Shown here: piece after piece, positions 1-9,490 of the stretch
How the letters are laid out: each line of letters starts with the position of its first letter
Position numbering within the stretch: the first letter of the stretch is position 1
DNA from: Neptuniibacter marinus
Lineage (GTDB): Bacteria > Pseudomonadota > Gammaproteobacteria > Pseudomonadales > Balneatricaceae
Length of the DNA: 64,000 bases
NCBI RefSeq assembly: GCF_001597725.1
Contig: NZ_LUTR01000002.1
Location: 124,001 to 188,000 of the forward strand
Reading direction: 5' to 3'
The notes under the pieces: model-generated
The model's database searches: none
What the model saw: the letters and a program-made list of their open reading frames with translations, nothing else
What the model was told of the DNA's origin: nothing
Made by a program: the position numbers and the translations under genes

Positions 1-274
1 TGTAAATGAGTACTTCGACGGAACCGTCAAATCGATTGGTTTTACAAACACTGAAGGTAAAGCAACAGTCGGTGTGATGGCGCCTGGTGAATATGAATTC
101 GGCACCAGTGAAGATGAATTAATGAAAGTTGTCAGCGGCGAACTTATTGTTAAGCTTCCAGGTACTGAAACCTTCCAATCGTTTCCGACAGGTACTGAAT
201 TTAAAGTAGCAGCTAATCAAAGCTTCCAACTAAAAGTTGAACAACCTACTGCTTACCTATGCTTCTATAGCTAA
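1..274 (+). CDS. ppnP: Pyrimidine/purine nucleoside phosphorylase PpnP, 5'-truncated by the window edge
   Basis: This is the C-terminal part of the small cupin-fold nucleoside phosphorylase PpnP (formerly YaiE, DUF1255), which splits nucleosides with phosphate into base and ribose 1-phosphate. The reading frame is open from base 2 and reads [26 protein letters not shown], then a C-terminal PTAYLCFYS, matching the E. coli protein (NEYFSGKVKSIGF, VGVM, PTSYLCRY) almost end to end. About 90 residues are visible and only the first few are missing. It stands alone before serA with a hairpin behind it. Identification is from recalled family sequence and is secure. Confidence 0.93.
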   Translation, partial: VNEYFDGTVKSIGFTNTEGKATVGVMAPGEYEFGTSEDELMKVVSGELIVKLPGTETFQSFPTGTEFKVAANQSFQLKVEQPTAYLCFYS

Positions 275-296
275 ATAATTCCCTAGCTATAGAACA

Positions 297-343
297 CCTG
301 CCGACTAAAAGAATCGCACAATCTTTCGCTTTTAGTTGGCGGG
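297..343 (+). terminator. Stem-loop behind ppnP, probable terminator
   Basis: A 15-bp stem pairs 297-311 with 329-343 (two G-T pairs) around a 17-nt loop. The following tract is only weakly T-rich, so intrinsic termination is likely but not certain. The rest of the gap to serA (344-532) should hold the serA promoter; GATAAT at 447-452 is a possible -10, without a convincing -35. Confidence 0.5.
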
Positions 344-532
344 CATAATTTGACAATTTCCTTATTCAATACAATCTGCCTCAACTTAAGTTGAATATTT
401 TTCCCGCAATCTGGACTGTTCATTCATCCTTTTCAACTTAGGCTGTGATAATATGCCCGCATAAATTTTCAGCGACTAAACCTGTGGCGCACCTGTTATA
501 GGCGATCACCACGCAATTAAAGAGCTACTACC

Positions 533-1765
533 ATGAGTAATACAACCTCTCTTGATAAAAGCAAAATCAAGATCTTGCTACTAGAAGGCGTACACCAATC
601 TGCGGTGGACACTTTTAATCAGAATGGTTACACCAATATCGAATTCTTAACTGGCTCACTACCAGAAGACGAATTGATCGCCCGTGTAAAAGATGTTCAC
701 TTCATTGGTATTCGTTCCCGCACTCAGCTAACAGATAAAGTTTTTGATGCTGCTAAAAAATTAGTAGCTGTAGGTTGTTTCTGTATCGGCACCAACCAGG
801 TGAACTTAGAAGCAGCAACCATGAATGGTGTTGCCGTCTTTAATGCGCCTTTCTCAAACACTCGTTCTGTAGCAGAATTAGTCATTGCTGAAGCGATTAT
901 ATTGCTTCGTGGCGTTGCTGAAAAAAGTGCTAAAGCTCACCGTGGAGAATGGCAGAAATCGGCTAAAAACTCTTACGAAATTCGTGGTAAAAAACTAGGT
1001 ATCGTTGGCTACGGCAGCATCGGTTCACAGTTAAGTGTTATTGCTGAAGCAATGGGCATGGACGTTTACTTTTATGACGTTGTTACAAAACTGTCTCTTG
1101 GTAATGCAAAACAAGTGGGATCGTTAAAAGAACTGCTGAATATTAGTGATATTGTTACCTTACATGTTCCTGAAACTGCATCAACTAAAGATATGATGGG
1201 TGAAGCCCAGTTTGCAGAAATGAAGCAAGGCTCTATCTTTTTAAACGCCGCTCGCGGCACCGTTGTAGTGATTGATGATCTATGTGACGCGCTGGATTCA
1301 GGCCGTTTGTTAGGCGCAGCAATCGATGTATTCCCAGTTGAACCTCGCTCTAACAATGATGAGTTCATCTCCCCACTACGTAAATATGACAATGTTATTC
1401 TGACGCCTCACGTCGGTGGTTCTACTATGGAAGCACAAGAAAACATTGGCTACGAAGTAGCTGAAAAACTGATCAAATATAGTGATAACGGTTCTTCAAT
1501 TACCTCTGTGAACTTCCCTGAAGTAGCACTGCCAGAGCATCCAAATGTTCACCGCTTGCTACACGTTCACAACAATGTACCTGGCATCATGGCATCGATT
1601 AACAATGTTTTCTCTGCTAACAGTGTAAACGTGAGCAGCCAATACCTACAAACAAACGAAAAAGTAGGCTACGTTGTAATTGATGTAGATGCTGATTGTT
1701 CTAAAGTTGCGTTAGAAAACTTAAAACAGATCGAAGGCACCATCCGTTGCCGCCGTTTGTTTTAA
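533..1765 (+). CDS. serA: D-3-phosphoglycerate dehydrogenase
   Basis: SerA catalyses the first step of serine biosynthesis, oxidising 3-phosphoglycerate to 3-phosphohydroxypyruvate with NAD. The protein has 410 residues, the same as E. coli SerA. The nucleotide-binding loop GIVGYGSIG is at residues 156-164. The catalytic triad of the family is present as Arg241 (NAARG), Glu270 (FPVEP) and His293 (TPHVGGS). A C-terminal ACT domain (about 335-410, NNVPGIMASINNVFSANSVNV) is where serine binds for feedback inhibition in the family. The start follows AAAGAG. It is a single gene ending at a strong terminator that it shares with the convergent hydrolase gene. Confidence 0.97.
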   Translation: MSNTTSLDKSKIKILLLEGVHQSAVDTFNQNGYTNIEFLTGSLPEDELIARVKDVHFIGIRSRTQLTDKVFDAAKKLVAVGCFCIGTNQVNLEAATMNGVAVFNAPFSNTRSVAELVIAEAIILLRGVAEKSAKAHRGEWQKSAKNSYEIRGKKLGIVGYGSIGSQLSVIAEAMGMDVYFYDVVTKLSLGNAKQVGSLKELLNISDIVTLHVPETASTKDMMGEAQFAEMKQGSIFLNAARGTVVVIDDLCDALDSGRLLGAAIDVFPVEPRSNNDEFISPLRKYDNVILTPHVGGSTMEAQENIGYEVAEKLIKYSDNGSSITSVNFPEVALPEHPNVHRLLHVHNNVPGIMASINNVFSANSVNVSSQYLQTNEKVGYVVIDVDADCSKVALENLKQIEGTIRCRRLF

Positions 1766-1782
1766 TAAAACAAACAACAAAA

Positions 1783-1840
1783 CGCAGCTACTCATCAGCT
1801 GCGGATATAACGGGCGCGTTACAAGCGCCCGTTTTTGTTT
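1783..1840. terminator. Double stem-loop, bidirectional terminator of serA
   Basis: A first hairpin pairs CGCAGCT (1783-1789) with AGCTGCG (1797-1803). A second pairs CGGGCGC (1811-1817) with GCGCCCG (1825-1831) and runs into a T-rich tract. The stop codon of the minus-strand hydrolase (1819-1821) lies in the loop of the second hairpin, so the serA terminator also encodes the last residues of the opposing gene. Confidence 0.85.
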
Positions 1841-2793
1841 TCCCAACGATCAAAAATCTGCCCCACTTTTTCAAACACTTCATCTCGATAGATTTCGGTT
1901 TCATTCACTAAATGGTGTTTTGCACCGTTAATCAACGTTAGCTCCAATTCTGGATACAAACGCTCTAATATAGCTAGGTTATAACGCCAATCAACCGTGT
2001 CATCATCGGTTCCTTGAATCATGTGAATAACGCCATTCACGGATTCATGAGATTCAATCCAGCGTCCCCATGCCAACATAGCTCCCACCCAATTCACGGG
2101 TATCTCTTTGTGTTGCAGAGGGTCCTCTTGGTTAATAAATTGCCGAAACTTCAAGTCATGGGTGTTGTTGCTATAACCTCTAGGCACTTTTTTCACTATA
2201 TATTTAAGCCAACGAAATTTTCGCTGGATGGCGCGCCATGAGGATGAACGAACCAACGGCGCCAATAAAACTCTCTCACCAATAGGAAACATATTTTCAT
2301 CTGTAAATAACAATTGATGAGCCATGATGACTGCCCCTCCGGTGCTTTGCCCAATCAAATGCAAAGGCACCCTAATATCGGATTTTACAAAAGCGATCAG
2401 GTCCGCTAATTGAGTCGCATAATGTTTAAAGTCCTCCACGGATAAAGGATCCCCATCCGACAAACCGTGGCCACTTAAGTCGTAACACAGCACATCAAAG
2501 CCATCACTGAGTAACCTATCAATTAGACATTTATACAGTCCGACATGATCCATATACCCATGAAGAACAATGACCGTTCCTCGGCAAACGCTCTCTTCTT
2601 GCGAATAGGACTGAAGGGTCACCTCTATTCCATCCAGCCTAATGCGACCTATTCTGTATTTAGATCGACTTACCAACGGCATCAGCTGATAAGTTTCCAA
2701 ATAAGCCCTAAGTTGATCATTCAATACTCCTTCTGCTGCATCCGTGTAGGCAGGTAAGTTCCTAATCAATAAGTCTCGTTTGAACAAACCCAT
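1819..2793 (-). CDS. Alpha/beta hydrolase of the monoacylglycerol lipase-like (Hydrolase_4) type
   Basis: This is a cytoplasmic serine hydrolase of the alpha/beta fold; no signal peptide is visible. It shows the HGYMDHVG oxyanion segment, the strand DVLCYDLSGHGLSDG, the nucleophile elbow GQSTGG, a late acid in GTDDDTVDW and a final histidine in AKHHLVNE, which together make the Ser-Asp-His triad. This order is that of S33/monoacylglycerol lipase-like enzymes, acting on a lipid ester in that family; the substrate here cannot be read from sequence. The frame stays open for 16 codons upstream, but an AGGAG seven bases before the ATG at 2793 argues for the shorter form of 324 residues. Confidence 0.8.
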   Translation of the reverse strand: MGLFKRDLLIRNLPAYTDAAEGVLNDQLRAYLETYQLMPLVSRSKYRIGRIRLDGIEVTLQSYSQEESVCRGTVIVLHGYMDHVGLYKCLIDRLLSDGFDVLCYDLSGHGLSDGDPLSVEDFKHYATQLADLIAFVKSDIRVPLHLIGQSTGGAVIMAHQLLFTDENMFPIGERVLLAPLVRSSSWRAIQRKFRWLKYIVKKVPRGYSNNTHDLKFRQFINQEDPLQHKEIPVNWVGAMLAWGRWIESHESVNGVIHMIQGTDDDTVDWRYNLAILERLYPELELTLINGAKHHLVNETEIYRDEVFEKVGQIFDRWENKNGRL

Positions 2794-3069
2794 ATACACT
2801 CCTGAAGGAAAAACTTTGGAAATAGCCCTGTATAAAAACAATAAGTTACTCCCTTAACTCTAGCTTATCACGATAACTATTCGCTTAACTTATAACGAAT
2901 ATAAGGCGTACTTATCATACTTTAGGGTCTAGTTAGGCGACTTTTTTTCTTCTTTAAGCTACTGTTGCATTGCACAATGACAACTGCAATCAAAAGCAGT
3001 TTCTACTCCACTCAGTTCACGGTTGCCTCGCACCTGGACTGTCGGAACATATAACTGGGGCAAGTAATT

Positions 3070-5247
3070 ATGAGTCAAAGGGTACAGAGCGGCGGCCTTC
3101 AAGTTGCAGAGTCTCTATATAATTTCGTAAACAATGAAGCACTGCCAGGCACTGGCGTAACTAGCGAACAGTTTTGGGCTGGTTTTGATGCCCTTGTTCA
3201 CGATTTAGCACCTAAAAATCGCGATCTTCTCGCTAAACGTGATGCAATCCAAGAGCAGATCGACGCATGGCATCGCGAACGCCAAGGTCAAGCTTTCAAT
3301 CTAGAAGCCTATAAAGGCTTCTTATCTGAGATCGGCTATCTATTGCCTGAAGGTGAAGATTTCACCGCGACAACAGAAAACGTTGACCCTGAAATGGCAA
3401 CGATGGCTGGCCCTCAGCTTGTTGTTCCTGTCATGAATGCGCGTTTTGCATTGAATGCAGCAAATGCCCGTTGGGGAAGTCTTTACGACGCTCTCTACGG
3501 TACTGATGCTGTTTCAGAAGAGAATGGAGCCGAGAGAACTGCCGGTTACAACCCAGCACGTGGCGCAAAAGTTATCGCCGCTGCTCGCGATTTTCTTGAT
3601 CAGGCAGTACCTTTAGCCACAGGCTCTCACAAAGATTCAGCCGGTTACACTATTGTTGATGGGCAGCTAGTTGTTGCTATGACTAATGGCGACACAACAA
3701 CACTAGCAGATACCCAAAAACTTATCGGCTATACAGGCGAGACATCTGCACCACTGTCTATTCTGTTTGAAAATAACGGTCTACATTTTGAAGTTCAGAT
3801 CGACCGTGACAGCCAAACAGGCAAAGAAGATGCCGCTGGCATTAAAGATATCATCATGGAAGCAGCCCTGACTGCTATCATGGATTGCGAAGACTCTGTT
3901 GCTGCTGTTGATGGCGATGACAAAGTTGTTATCTATCGCAATTGGTTAGGTCTAATGAAAGGCGATCTTACTGAAGAAGTAAGTAAAGGGGGCAAAACCT
4001 TTACTCGCCGCATTAATGCAGACCGTGAATTTACTGCACTAGATGGTTCCGAAATCGCCCTTAAAGGTCGTAGTTTAATGTTCGTTCGTAACGTAGGTCA
4101 TCTAATGACTAACGAAGCGATCTTGGACAAAGACGGTAATGAAATCCCTGAAGGGATTATGGATGGTGTTATTACAACACTTATCTCCATCCACGATATG
4201 AAAGGCACTGGTAAGTTTAGTAACACAACAACGGGCTCCACCTACATCGTAAAACCTAAGATGCATGGTCCTGAAGAAGTTGCTTTTGCTAACGAACTAT
4301 TTGCTCGTATCGAAGATATGCTTGGCCTTGCACGCTTCACAATGAAGATGGGCATCATGGATGAAGAGCGTCGCACAACTGTCAACCTAAAAGAGTGTAT
4401 CCGCGCAGCAAAAGAGCGCGTGGTATTCATCAACACAGGTTTCCTTGACCGTACCGGTGATGAGATACATACATCCATGGAAGCTGGCCCAATGATCCGT
4501 AAAGGAGACATGAAAGCCGCCTCTTGGATTGGTGCTTACGAAGATTGGAACGTTGATAACGGCTTGCTTTGTGGTCTACAAGGTCGTGCACAGATCGGTA
4601 AAGGTATGTGGCCAATTCCTGATCAAATGGCAAACATGCTGAAAGCTAAGATCGGTCATCCTATGTCGGGCGCGAATACCGCATGGGTACCTTCACCAAC
4701 CGCTGCTGTTCTTCATGCAACCCATTACCATCAGGTAGATGTTTTTGCCCGTCAGGATGAACTAAAATCACGTCCTCGTGCAAATTTAGACGACATTCTA
4801 ACGATCCCAGTTGAAGCTAACCCAAGCTGGTCTGCTGAAGAGATTCAACAGGAACTGGATAACAACGCACAAGGTATCTTAGGCTACGTTGTTCGCTGGA
4901 TCGATCAAGGTGTAGGTTGTTCAAAAGTACCAGACATCAACGATGTTGGCTTAATGGAAGATCGTGCAACACTGCGTATCTCTAGCCAGCATATTGCTAA
5001 CTGGTTACGTCATGGTATCTGCTCTGAAGAGCAAGTAATGGAAACCATGAAACGCATGGCTGCCGTTGTTGATCGCCAGAACGAAAACGATCCACTATAC
5101 CGCCCTATGGCTGCTAATTTTGACGACAGCATTGCTTTTGCCGCTGCCTGCGAACTTGTGATCGAAGGCTGCAAGCAACCAAACGGTTATACAGAACCGG
5201 TTCTGCACCGTCGCCGCATCGAAGCCAAAGCAAAATTTGGTGCATAA
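3070..5247 (+). CDS. glcB: Malate synthase G
   Basis: Malate synthase G condenses glyoxylate and acetyl-CoA to malate, allowing growth on acetate, fatty acids or glycolate. The 725-residue length matches the G isoform (E. coli 723) and not the shorter A isoform. Family segments include [13 protein letters not shown], the Mg-binding region around [19 protein letters not shown], and the late [13 protein letters not shown] with its cysteine. It starts with GGGGCAAG before the ATG and stands alone, with a strong terminator. Its 228-nt upstream gap holds two short inverted repeats (CATTG-CA-CAATG at 2968-2979, AACTGC/GCAGTT at 2982-3001) that could be operator sites. No isocitrate lyase or glycolate oxidase gene is in the window. 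Confidence 0.97.
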   Translation: MSQRVQSGGLQVAESLYNFVNNEALPGTGVTSEQFWAGFDALVHDLAPKNRDLLAKRDAIQEQIDAWHRERQGQAFNLEAYKGFLSEIGYLLPEGEDFTATTENVDPEMATMAGPQLVVPVMNARFALNAANARWGSLYDALYGTDAVSEENGAERTAGYNPARGAKVIAAARDFLDQAVPLATGSHKDSAGYTIVDGQLVVAMTNGDTTTLADTQKLIGYTGETSAPLSILFENNGLHFEVQIDRDSQTGKEDAAGIKDIIMEAALTAIMDCEDSVAAVDGDDKVVIYRNWLGLMKGDLTEEVSKGGKTFTRRINADREFTALDGSEIALKGRSLMFVRNVGHLMTNEAILDKDGNEIPEGIMDGVITTLISIHDMKGTGKFSNTTTGSTYIVKPKMHGPEEVAFANELFARIEDMLGLARFTMKMGIMDEERRTTVNLKECIRAAKERVVFINTGFLDRTGDEIHTSMEAGPMIRKGDMKAASWIGAYEDWNVDNGLLCGLQGRAQIGKGMWPIPDQMANMLKAKIGHPMSGANTAWVPSPTAAVLHATHYHQVDVFARQDELKSRPRANLDDILTIPVEANPSWSAEEIQQELDNNAQGILGYVVRWIDQGVGCSKVPDINDVGLMEDRATLRISSQHIANWLRHGICSEEQVMETMKRMAAVVDRQNENDPLYRPMAANFDDSIAFAAACELVIEGCKQPNGYTEPVLHRRRIEAKAKFGA

Positions 5248-5280
5248 TTAGTTTTACTCATAGCGACTGAATGACACATA

Positions 5281-5316
5281 AAACCGCGCTCTCTAAACCA
5301 AGAGCGCGGTTTTTTC
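5281..5316 (+). terminator. Rho-independent terminator of glcB
   Basis: AAACCGCGCTCT (5281-5292) pairs perfectly with AGAGCGCGGTTT (5301-5312), followed by a T run. Confidence 0.95.
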
Positions 5317-5357
5317 GTATAAGGTAGACTACAGATACCGTTTACGAGTCAATTTTG

Positions 5358-6206
5358 ATGAATATCTCAACCTACGCAGAGCAGCTCGCCGAGTTTATTA
5401 ACCAGCACCCACGCTTAGTCGTACTGACGGGCGCAGGTGTAAGCACGGACTCGGGAATCCCCGCCTACAGAGATAAACAGGGTAACTGGCAGCACTCAGC
5501 TCCCGTACAACACCAGGAGTTTATGAACAGCCATTATGCCCGTCAGCGTTATTGGGCACGGAGTTTACTCGGCTGGCCAATGATTCGCGATGCACAACCC
5601 AGTCCCGCCCACTTAGCCCTATCTAAGCTAGAGAAAATGGGCCATATCCATTTGCTGATTACACAAAATGTCGACCGCTTACACCAAAAAGCAGGAAGCC
5701 ATCAGGTTATCGACCTGCATGGGCGTTCCGACAAAGTAAAGTGTATGCAATGTTCGCAGCGCTACAATCGAACCTATATCCATGAAATCAGCGCGCAGGA
5801 AAACCCTCAATTTGAGATATTTGAGGCAACAGCAAAACCTGATGGCGATGCCGACTTAGAAACCGATCAGTTTAAACACTTTAAAGTGCCTGACTGCGCT
5901 CAATGTGGGGGCATTTTAAAACCTGACGTTGTTTACTTTGGCGATAATGTACCTAAAGAAACAGTCTTTAGCGCACTGGATGCACTGGAACAAGCTGATG
6001 CTTTGCTCACTATTGGAAGCTCACTCATGGTTTATTCTGGTTTCAGGTTCTGCAAAAAAGCCGCAGAATGGAACAAACCTATCGCCGCACTTAATCTAGG
6101 CATTACTCGCGCCGACCCGTTACTCAACTTGAAAATTAACGCCCCTATTAGCGAAACACTCACCGCAACACTATCAGTACTGCGAGCGCAGTCTTCACGT
6201 TCATAG
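5358..6206 (+). CDS. Sir2-family NAD-dependent protein deacylase
   Basis: Sirtuins remove acyl groups from lysines using NAD. The 282-residue protein has the NAD-binding GAGVSTDSGIP (residues 25-35), TQNVD (102-106), the catalytic histidine in LHG (His121), two zinc CxxC pairs (CMQC near 129 and CAQC near 185) and the later GSSLMVYSGFRF and NLG motifs. The long segment between the first zinc pair and the second, and the YWARSLLGWP region, resemble class II (SIRT4-like) enzymes; that class assignment is inference. The codon before the ATG at 5358 is TTG, and I prefer the ATG. The Shine-Dalgarno sequence is weak. It lies 64 nt before ppiC and may be cotranscribed. Confidence 0.9.
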   Translation: MNISTYAEQLAEFINQHPRLVVLTGAGVSTDSGIPAYRDKQGNWQHSAPVQHQEFMNSHYARQRYWARSLLGWPMIRDAQPSPAHLALSKLEKMGHIHLLITQNVDRLHQKAGSHQVIDLHGRSDKVKCMQCSQRYNRTYIHEISAQENPQFEIFEATAKPDGDADLETDQFKHFKVPDCAQCGGILKPDVVYFGDNVPKETVFSALDALEQADALLTIGSSLMVYSGFRFCKKAAEWNKPIAALNLGITRADPLLNLKINAPISETLTATLSVLRAQSSRS

Positions 6207-6270
6207 AATCCTTCTGCAATTAACAGCCTTTTGCAGTAAAATAAAAAGATACATTTTAAGGGGTAGAGTC

Positions 6271-6552
6271 ATGGCTAATCGCGCCTGCGCACGGCATATA
6301 TTGGTAAAAACACAAGATCAAGCGGAAGCAATAAAAAAGCAATTAAAGCGAGGGGCTGATTTTGGGAAATTAGCTAAAAAGCACTCTTTTTGCCCTTCCG
6401 CCAAACGTTTTGGTGATCTTGGCGAATTCCGTCGCGGCCAGATGGTGAAACCTTTTGATGATGTGGTCTTCAAAAAGCCGCTGCATATTGTTCATGGGCC
6501 GATAAAAACTAAATTTGGCTGGCATCTAATCGAAACAATTTATCGTAAATAG
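6271..6552 (+). CDS. ppiC: Peptidyl-prolyl cis-trans isomerase, parvulin type
   Basis: This is a minimal parvulin of 93 residues with no signal peptide, so it acts in the cytoplasm as E. coli PpiC does. It has the family sequence ARHILVK at the start, KKHSFCPSAKRFGDLGEF in the middle and the terminal GPIKTKFGWHLIE. An AAGGGG ribosome-binding site precedes the ATG. It converges on the diguanylate cyclase gene with only 14 nt between their stops and no terminator hairpin visible there. Confidence 0.94.
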   Translation: MANRACARHILVKTQDQAEAIKKQLKRGADFGKLAKKHSFCPSAKRFGDLGEFRRGQMVKPFDDVVFKKPLHIVHGPIKTKFGWHLIETIYRK

Positions 6553-6566
6553 CCTATCCCAACCAA

Positions 6567-8003
6567 CTACTCAGCCAAACGTACGCAATTTCGACCATCC
6601 TGCTTTGCCTTATACAGGGCCGTATCAGCAGCTAATACATGAGCATCTAAGTCAAATAGACCTTGTTGCTCAGCAATACCAATACTTAATGTTACTTCCT
6701 GCTGGCACAACCTAAAGATTAACTGATGGCTCTCAAGTTTAGCGCGAATACGCTCAGCAATATGCGCCGCTTGCTGTAGATCCGTTTCGGGTAGTAAAAG
6801 AATAAACTCTTCACCTCCCCAACGCCCTATACAATCGGAAGGCCTTTGGTTGTCACGCAGTAATTCAGCAATGAGCAGTAAAACCTGATCCCCTAAAGCA
6901 TGCCCTCCCCTATCATTAATGGCTTTAAAATGGTCAATATCGATCATCAACAAAGAAAGCGGCTTGCCATTACGTAGGTGAATACTTTTAATTCGCTCAT
7001 AACGCTCGGCCAAAGCTCGTCTATTTAACAGACCTGTTAATGGATCTTGCCAAGCAACACTCTCCAACTCCCGCTGATAATGATTGATCGCTTTTAAGAG
7101 CAGTGCGAGAACAACACCCGTCACAATAAAACAGACAAATAAGGTAATGAACAAGGGAGGAAAAAGTGCGTCATCAACCTGTCCCTCTTCCGCTTCCACA
7201 CAGAGAATTAGATCTAACTCCTCTATATGACGAGTATTTAGAAGATAGGTCTTCCCATCTTTTTTATAGGAGAAACGTCCTTCAGGCTGAGACAAAACCT
7301 GCTCCACAACAGATTTAACACCCACCTTTTGATAAAGACTTTTCGCCGCCTCCCCTGAGCGCTCCTGTAATAGGAGATTCCCCCCCGGTGTTACAAGAAA
7401 AACGTTATTTCCATAACGAGCACGATAGTCAGAAAAAACCTGAGTGATGCTCGCTAAATTGAGTCCTAGCCCAGTAGCACCGAGGAAGGTACCATCAGAG
7501 GTACGAATCTTAAAATTGATAAATATAGTTAATTCATCCCCGTTCGCTAAATCAGGGTCTAGATTTAATTCACTATCGCCAGGTAGTTGGCGCAGATGGA
7601 AATACCAATCATCTCGAGAATTATTCTCCGAAACCTGTTTAAGGAGCCCACCAGCATAATAATAATTACGGGTTAAATCGGATACCATAAAAGCAGTAAA
7701 AGCACCGTACTTTTGTTTAATCTCATTTAAATAACGAGTAATAGCCGCAACATCTTTTTCACCACCTAAAATCCAATCTTCTAGAAAAGTATCATTCCCC
7801 ATAAACGAGGAAACGGTTCTCGGCTTAATTAAATCCCGCTGTACTTCAGCATAAATATTATCGCTTGTTAACGGCATCTCATGCTCAACTAGCGAATTTA
7901 AGGCCGCTTGCCGAGAAAGATAAAAACTGACGCTAGCCGTCAACATGAACCCGACAATAATAAGCAGACTAACAACCACAAGCATACGCTGTTTAAACTT
8001 CAC
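6567..8003 (-). CDS. Membrane-bound diguanylate cyclase with extracytoplasmic sensor
   Basis: The 478-residue protein makes the second messenger cyclic di-GMP. A membrane segment at about 7-29 is followed by a periplasmic region of about 250 residues of the dCache kind (DDWYFHLRQLPGDSELNLDPDL and the conserved TGLGLNLASI), a second membrane segment at about 280-303, and a GGDEF domain. The active-site loop is GGEEF (396-400), an accepted catalytic variant. RPSD (387-390) stands exactly five residues before it, the place of the allosteric I-site RxxD, so feedback inhibition by cyclic di-GMP is expected. There is no EAL domain. The ligand sensed is unknown. It is single and divergent from the cytochrome c peroxidase gene. 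Confidence 0.92.
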   Translation of the reverse strand: MKFKQRMLVVVSLLIIVGFMLTASVSFYLSRQAALNSLVEHEMPLTSDNIYAEVQRDLIKPRTVSSFMGNDTFLEDWILGGEKDVAAITRYLNEIKQKYGAFTAFMVSDLTRNYYYAGGLLKQVSENNSRDDWYFHLRQLPGDSELNLDPDLANGDELTIFINFKIRTSDGTFLGATGLGLNLASITQVFSDYRARYGNNVFLVTPGGNLLLQERSGEAAKSLYQKVGVKSVVEQVLSQPEGRFSYKKDGKTYLLNTRHIEELDLILCVEAEEGQVDDALFPPLFITLFVCFIVTGVVLALLLKAINHYQRELESVAWQDPLTGLLNRRALAERYERIKSIHLRNGKPLSLLMIDIDHFKAINDRGGHALGDQVLLLIAELLRDNQRPSDCIGRWGGEEFILLLPETDLQQAAHIAERIRAKLESHQLIFRLCQQEVTLSIGIAEQQGLFDLDAHVLAADTALYKAKQDGRNCVRLAE

Positions 8004-8132
8004 GAACTTCCACCTAACCCTTTAAGCCCATTTCAGCTTTGTTAAAAAATACCAAGATAAACACCGTATTGATGTTCTGAATCTATAATATTTGATGGGT
8101 ATCAATATAATAAAATCTCAAAAAAAGGTATT

Positions 8133-8151
8133 ATTGATAACGGTTATCAAT
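8133..8151. promoter_or_regulatory. Perfect 19-bp palindrome, Fur-box-like operator
   Basis: ATTGATAACGGTTATCAAT is a perfect palindrome centred on base 8142. Its core TGATAAC-G-GTTATCA fits the 7-1-7 inverted repeat of Fur boxes apart from two symmetric changes. It lies 29 nt before the peroxidase start codon, in the gap between the divergent diguanylate cyclase and peroxidase genes. The half-sites TTGAT and ATCAA are seven bases apart, too far for an FNR/ANR site, which needs four. Confidence 0.55.
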
Positions 8152-8179
8152 TACATTCATATTATCGAATATATTTCAC

Positions 8180-9352
8180 ATGCATATACACACTCGCCAC
8201 AATACCTTGCTTTTCTTGCTATTACTGCTTGCAACATACAGTAATGCCAATAATACAGATGATACCCGACATACCCCAATTAAAGAACAGCTAGGGCAGC
8301 AGTTGTTTTTTGACCCCAATCTATCTTTTAACCGCACTCAATCTTGTGCAACTTGCCACGCTCCTGACCGAGCCTTTACAGACCCTAGAGACAATGGCGT
8401 TCAAGGTGCTTACTCACTAGGTGATGATGGTCATTCACTCGGTGATCGCAACGCCCCTACAGCCGCCTACGCAATGTTTAGCCCAGATTTCACATTCAAT
8501 AAGGAAGGAAAATATATTGGTGGACAGTTCCATGATGGCCGCGAAAACAACTTAGCAGGCCAAGCGGGAGGACCACCTACGAATCCTATAGAGATGGGCA
8601 TGCCCAACAAAAGAGTAATAGCTAAACGTTTGCAGGAAAATCCGTTTTATCTCTCTGCATTTAAATCACTTTATGGCGATAATATTTTCACCAATGCGGA
8701 AAACAGTTATGCAGCGATGGCCGACAGCATCGCCCATTTCGAGCGTACTGAATTATTCGCACCATTTGATTCAAAATATGACCGCTATTTAAAAGGCGAA
8801 TATAAGATGACAGAGCAGGAAGAATTAGGCCGCACGCTATTTTTCTCCCAACAATTCACCAACTGCAATCTATGCCATCAGCTGAATAAATCTCAACGTC
8901 ACCCGCAAGAGACATTCACTAACTACGAATATCATAATATTGGCATTCCAACCAATATTGAGGGACGCAAGAAAAATGGTGTTCCTATTGATACAGCAGA
9001 TACAGGCTTACTCAATCATCCACAGGTTGATGATCCTAAACAAGCAGGTAAATTTAAAGTCCCGACACTGCGTAATATCGCGGTAACAGCCCCTTATATG
9101 CACAACGGTGTTTTTCAAAATTTACGCACTGTTGTTCTGTTTTACGATAAATACAACAGCCGCAGTAGTAAACGCCAAATCAATCCCGAAACAGGGCAGG
9201 TTTGGGCTACACCTGAAGTACCGCAAAACTTATCAATTAAAGAGTTAGAAACAGGGCCAGCACTTGATGATCAACGCGTAGATGCGCTAGTAGCATTTAT
9301 GAAAACACTCACAGATAAACGTTATGAGCATCTGTTAAATAATAACGAATAA
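8180..9352 (+). CDS. Di-haem cytochrome c peroxidase (CcpA/MauG superfamily)
   Basis: This periplasmic enzyme reduces hydrogen peroxide to water with electrons from cytochrome c. The first 24 residues form a signal peptide (LLFLLLLLATYSNA). Two haem c sites are visible: CATCH at residues 56-60 and CNLCH near residue 230. FDPNLSFNRTQSCATCHAPDRAFTDP and the later FKVPTLRNIAVTAPYMHNGVFQNL are characteristic of bacterial peroxidases of this family. The length of 390 is slightly above the usual 320-350. A palindrome resembling a Fur box lies just upstream, suggesting control by iron. Some family members are not peroxidases (MauG), so the exact reaction is likely rather than proven. Confidence 0.9.
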   Translation: MHIHTRHNTLLFLLLLLATYSNANNTDDTRHTPIKEQLGQQLFFDPNLSFNRTQSCATCHAPDRAFTDPRDNGVQGAYSLGDDGHSLGDRNAPTAAYAMFSPDFTFNKEGKYIGGQFHDGRENNLAGQAGGPPTNPIEMGMPNKRVIAKRLQENPFYLSAFKSLYGDNIFTNAENSYAAMADSIAHFERTELFAPFDSKYDRYLKGEYKMTEQEELGRTLFFSQQFTNCNLCHQLNKSQRHPQETFTNYEYHNIGIPTNIEGRKKNGVPIDTADTGLLNHPQVDDPKQAGKFKVPTLRNIAVTAPYMHNGVFQNLRTVVLFYDKYNSRSSKRQINPETGQVWATPEVPQNLSIKELETGPALDDQRVDALVAFMKTLTDKRYEHLLNNNE

Positions 9353-9490
9353 CGCCCCAAATCTTTGCACAACTTACCCATAGGCTGTTTTATTAATATT
9401 TTTCTAAAACAGCCAATAATTATCAGCTACTGTTCAGCTTTCTAACAATAGAATACGAGTCATATTTTGCTCTGACTGTTGTAGAAAACG

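Noticed and set aside
8133-8151. FNR/ANR box before the peroxidase gene
   Set aside because: The half-sites TTGAT and ATCAA are seven bases apart instead of four, and the full palindrome fits Fur better.
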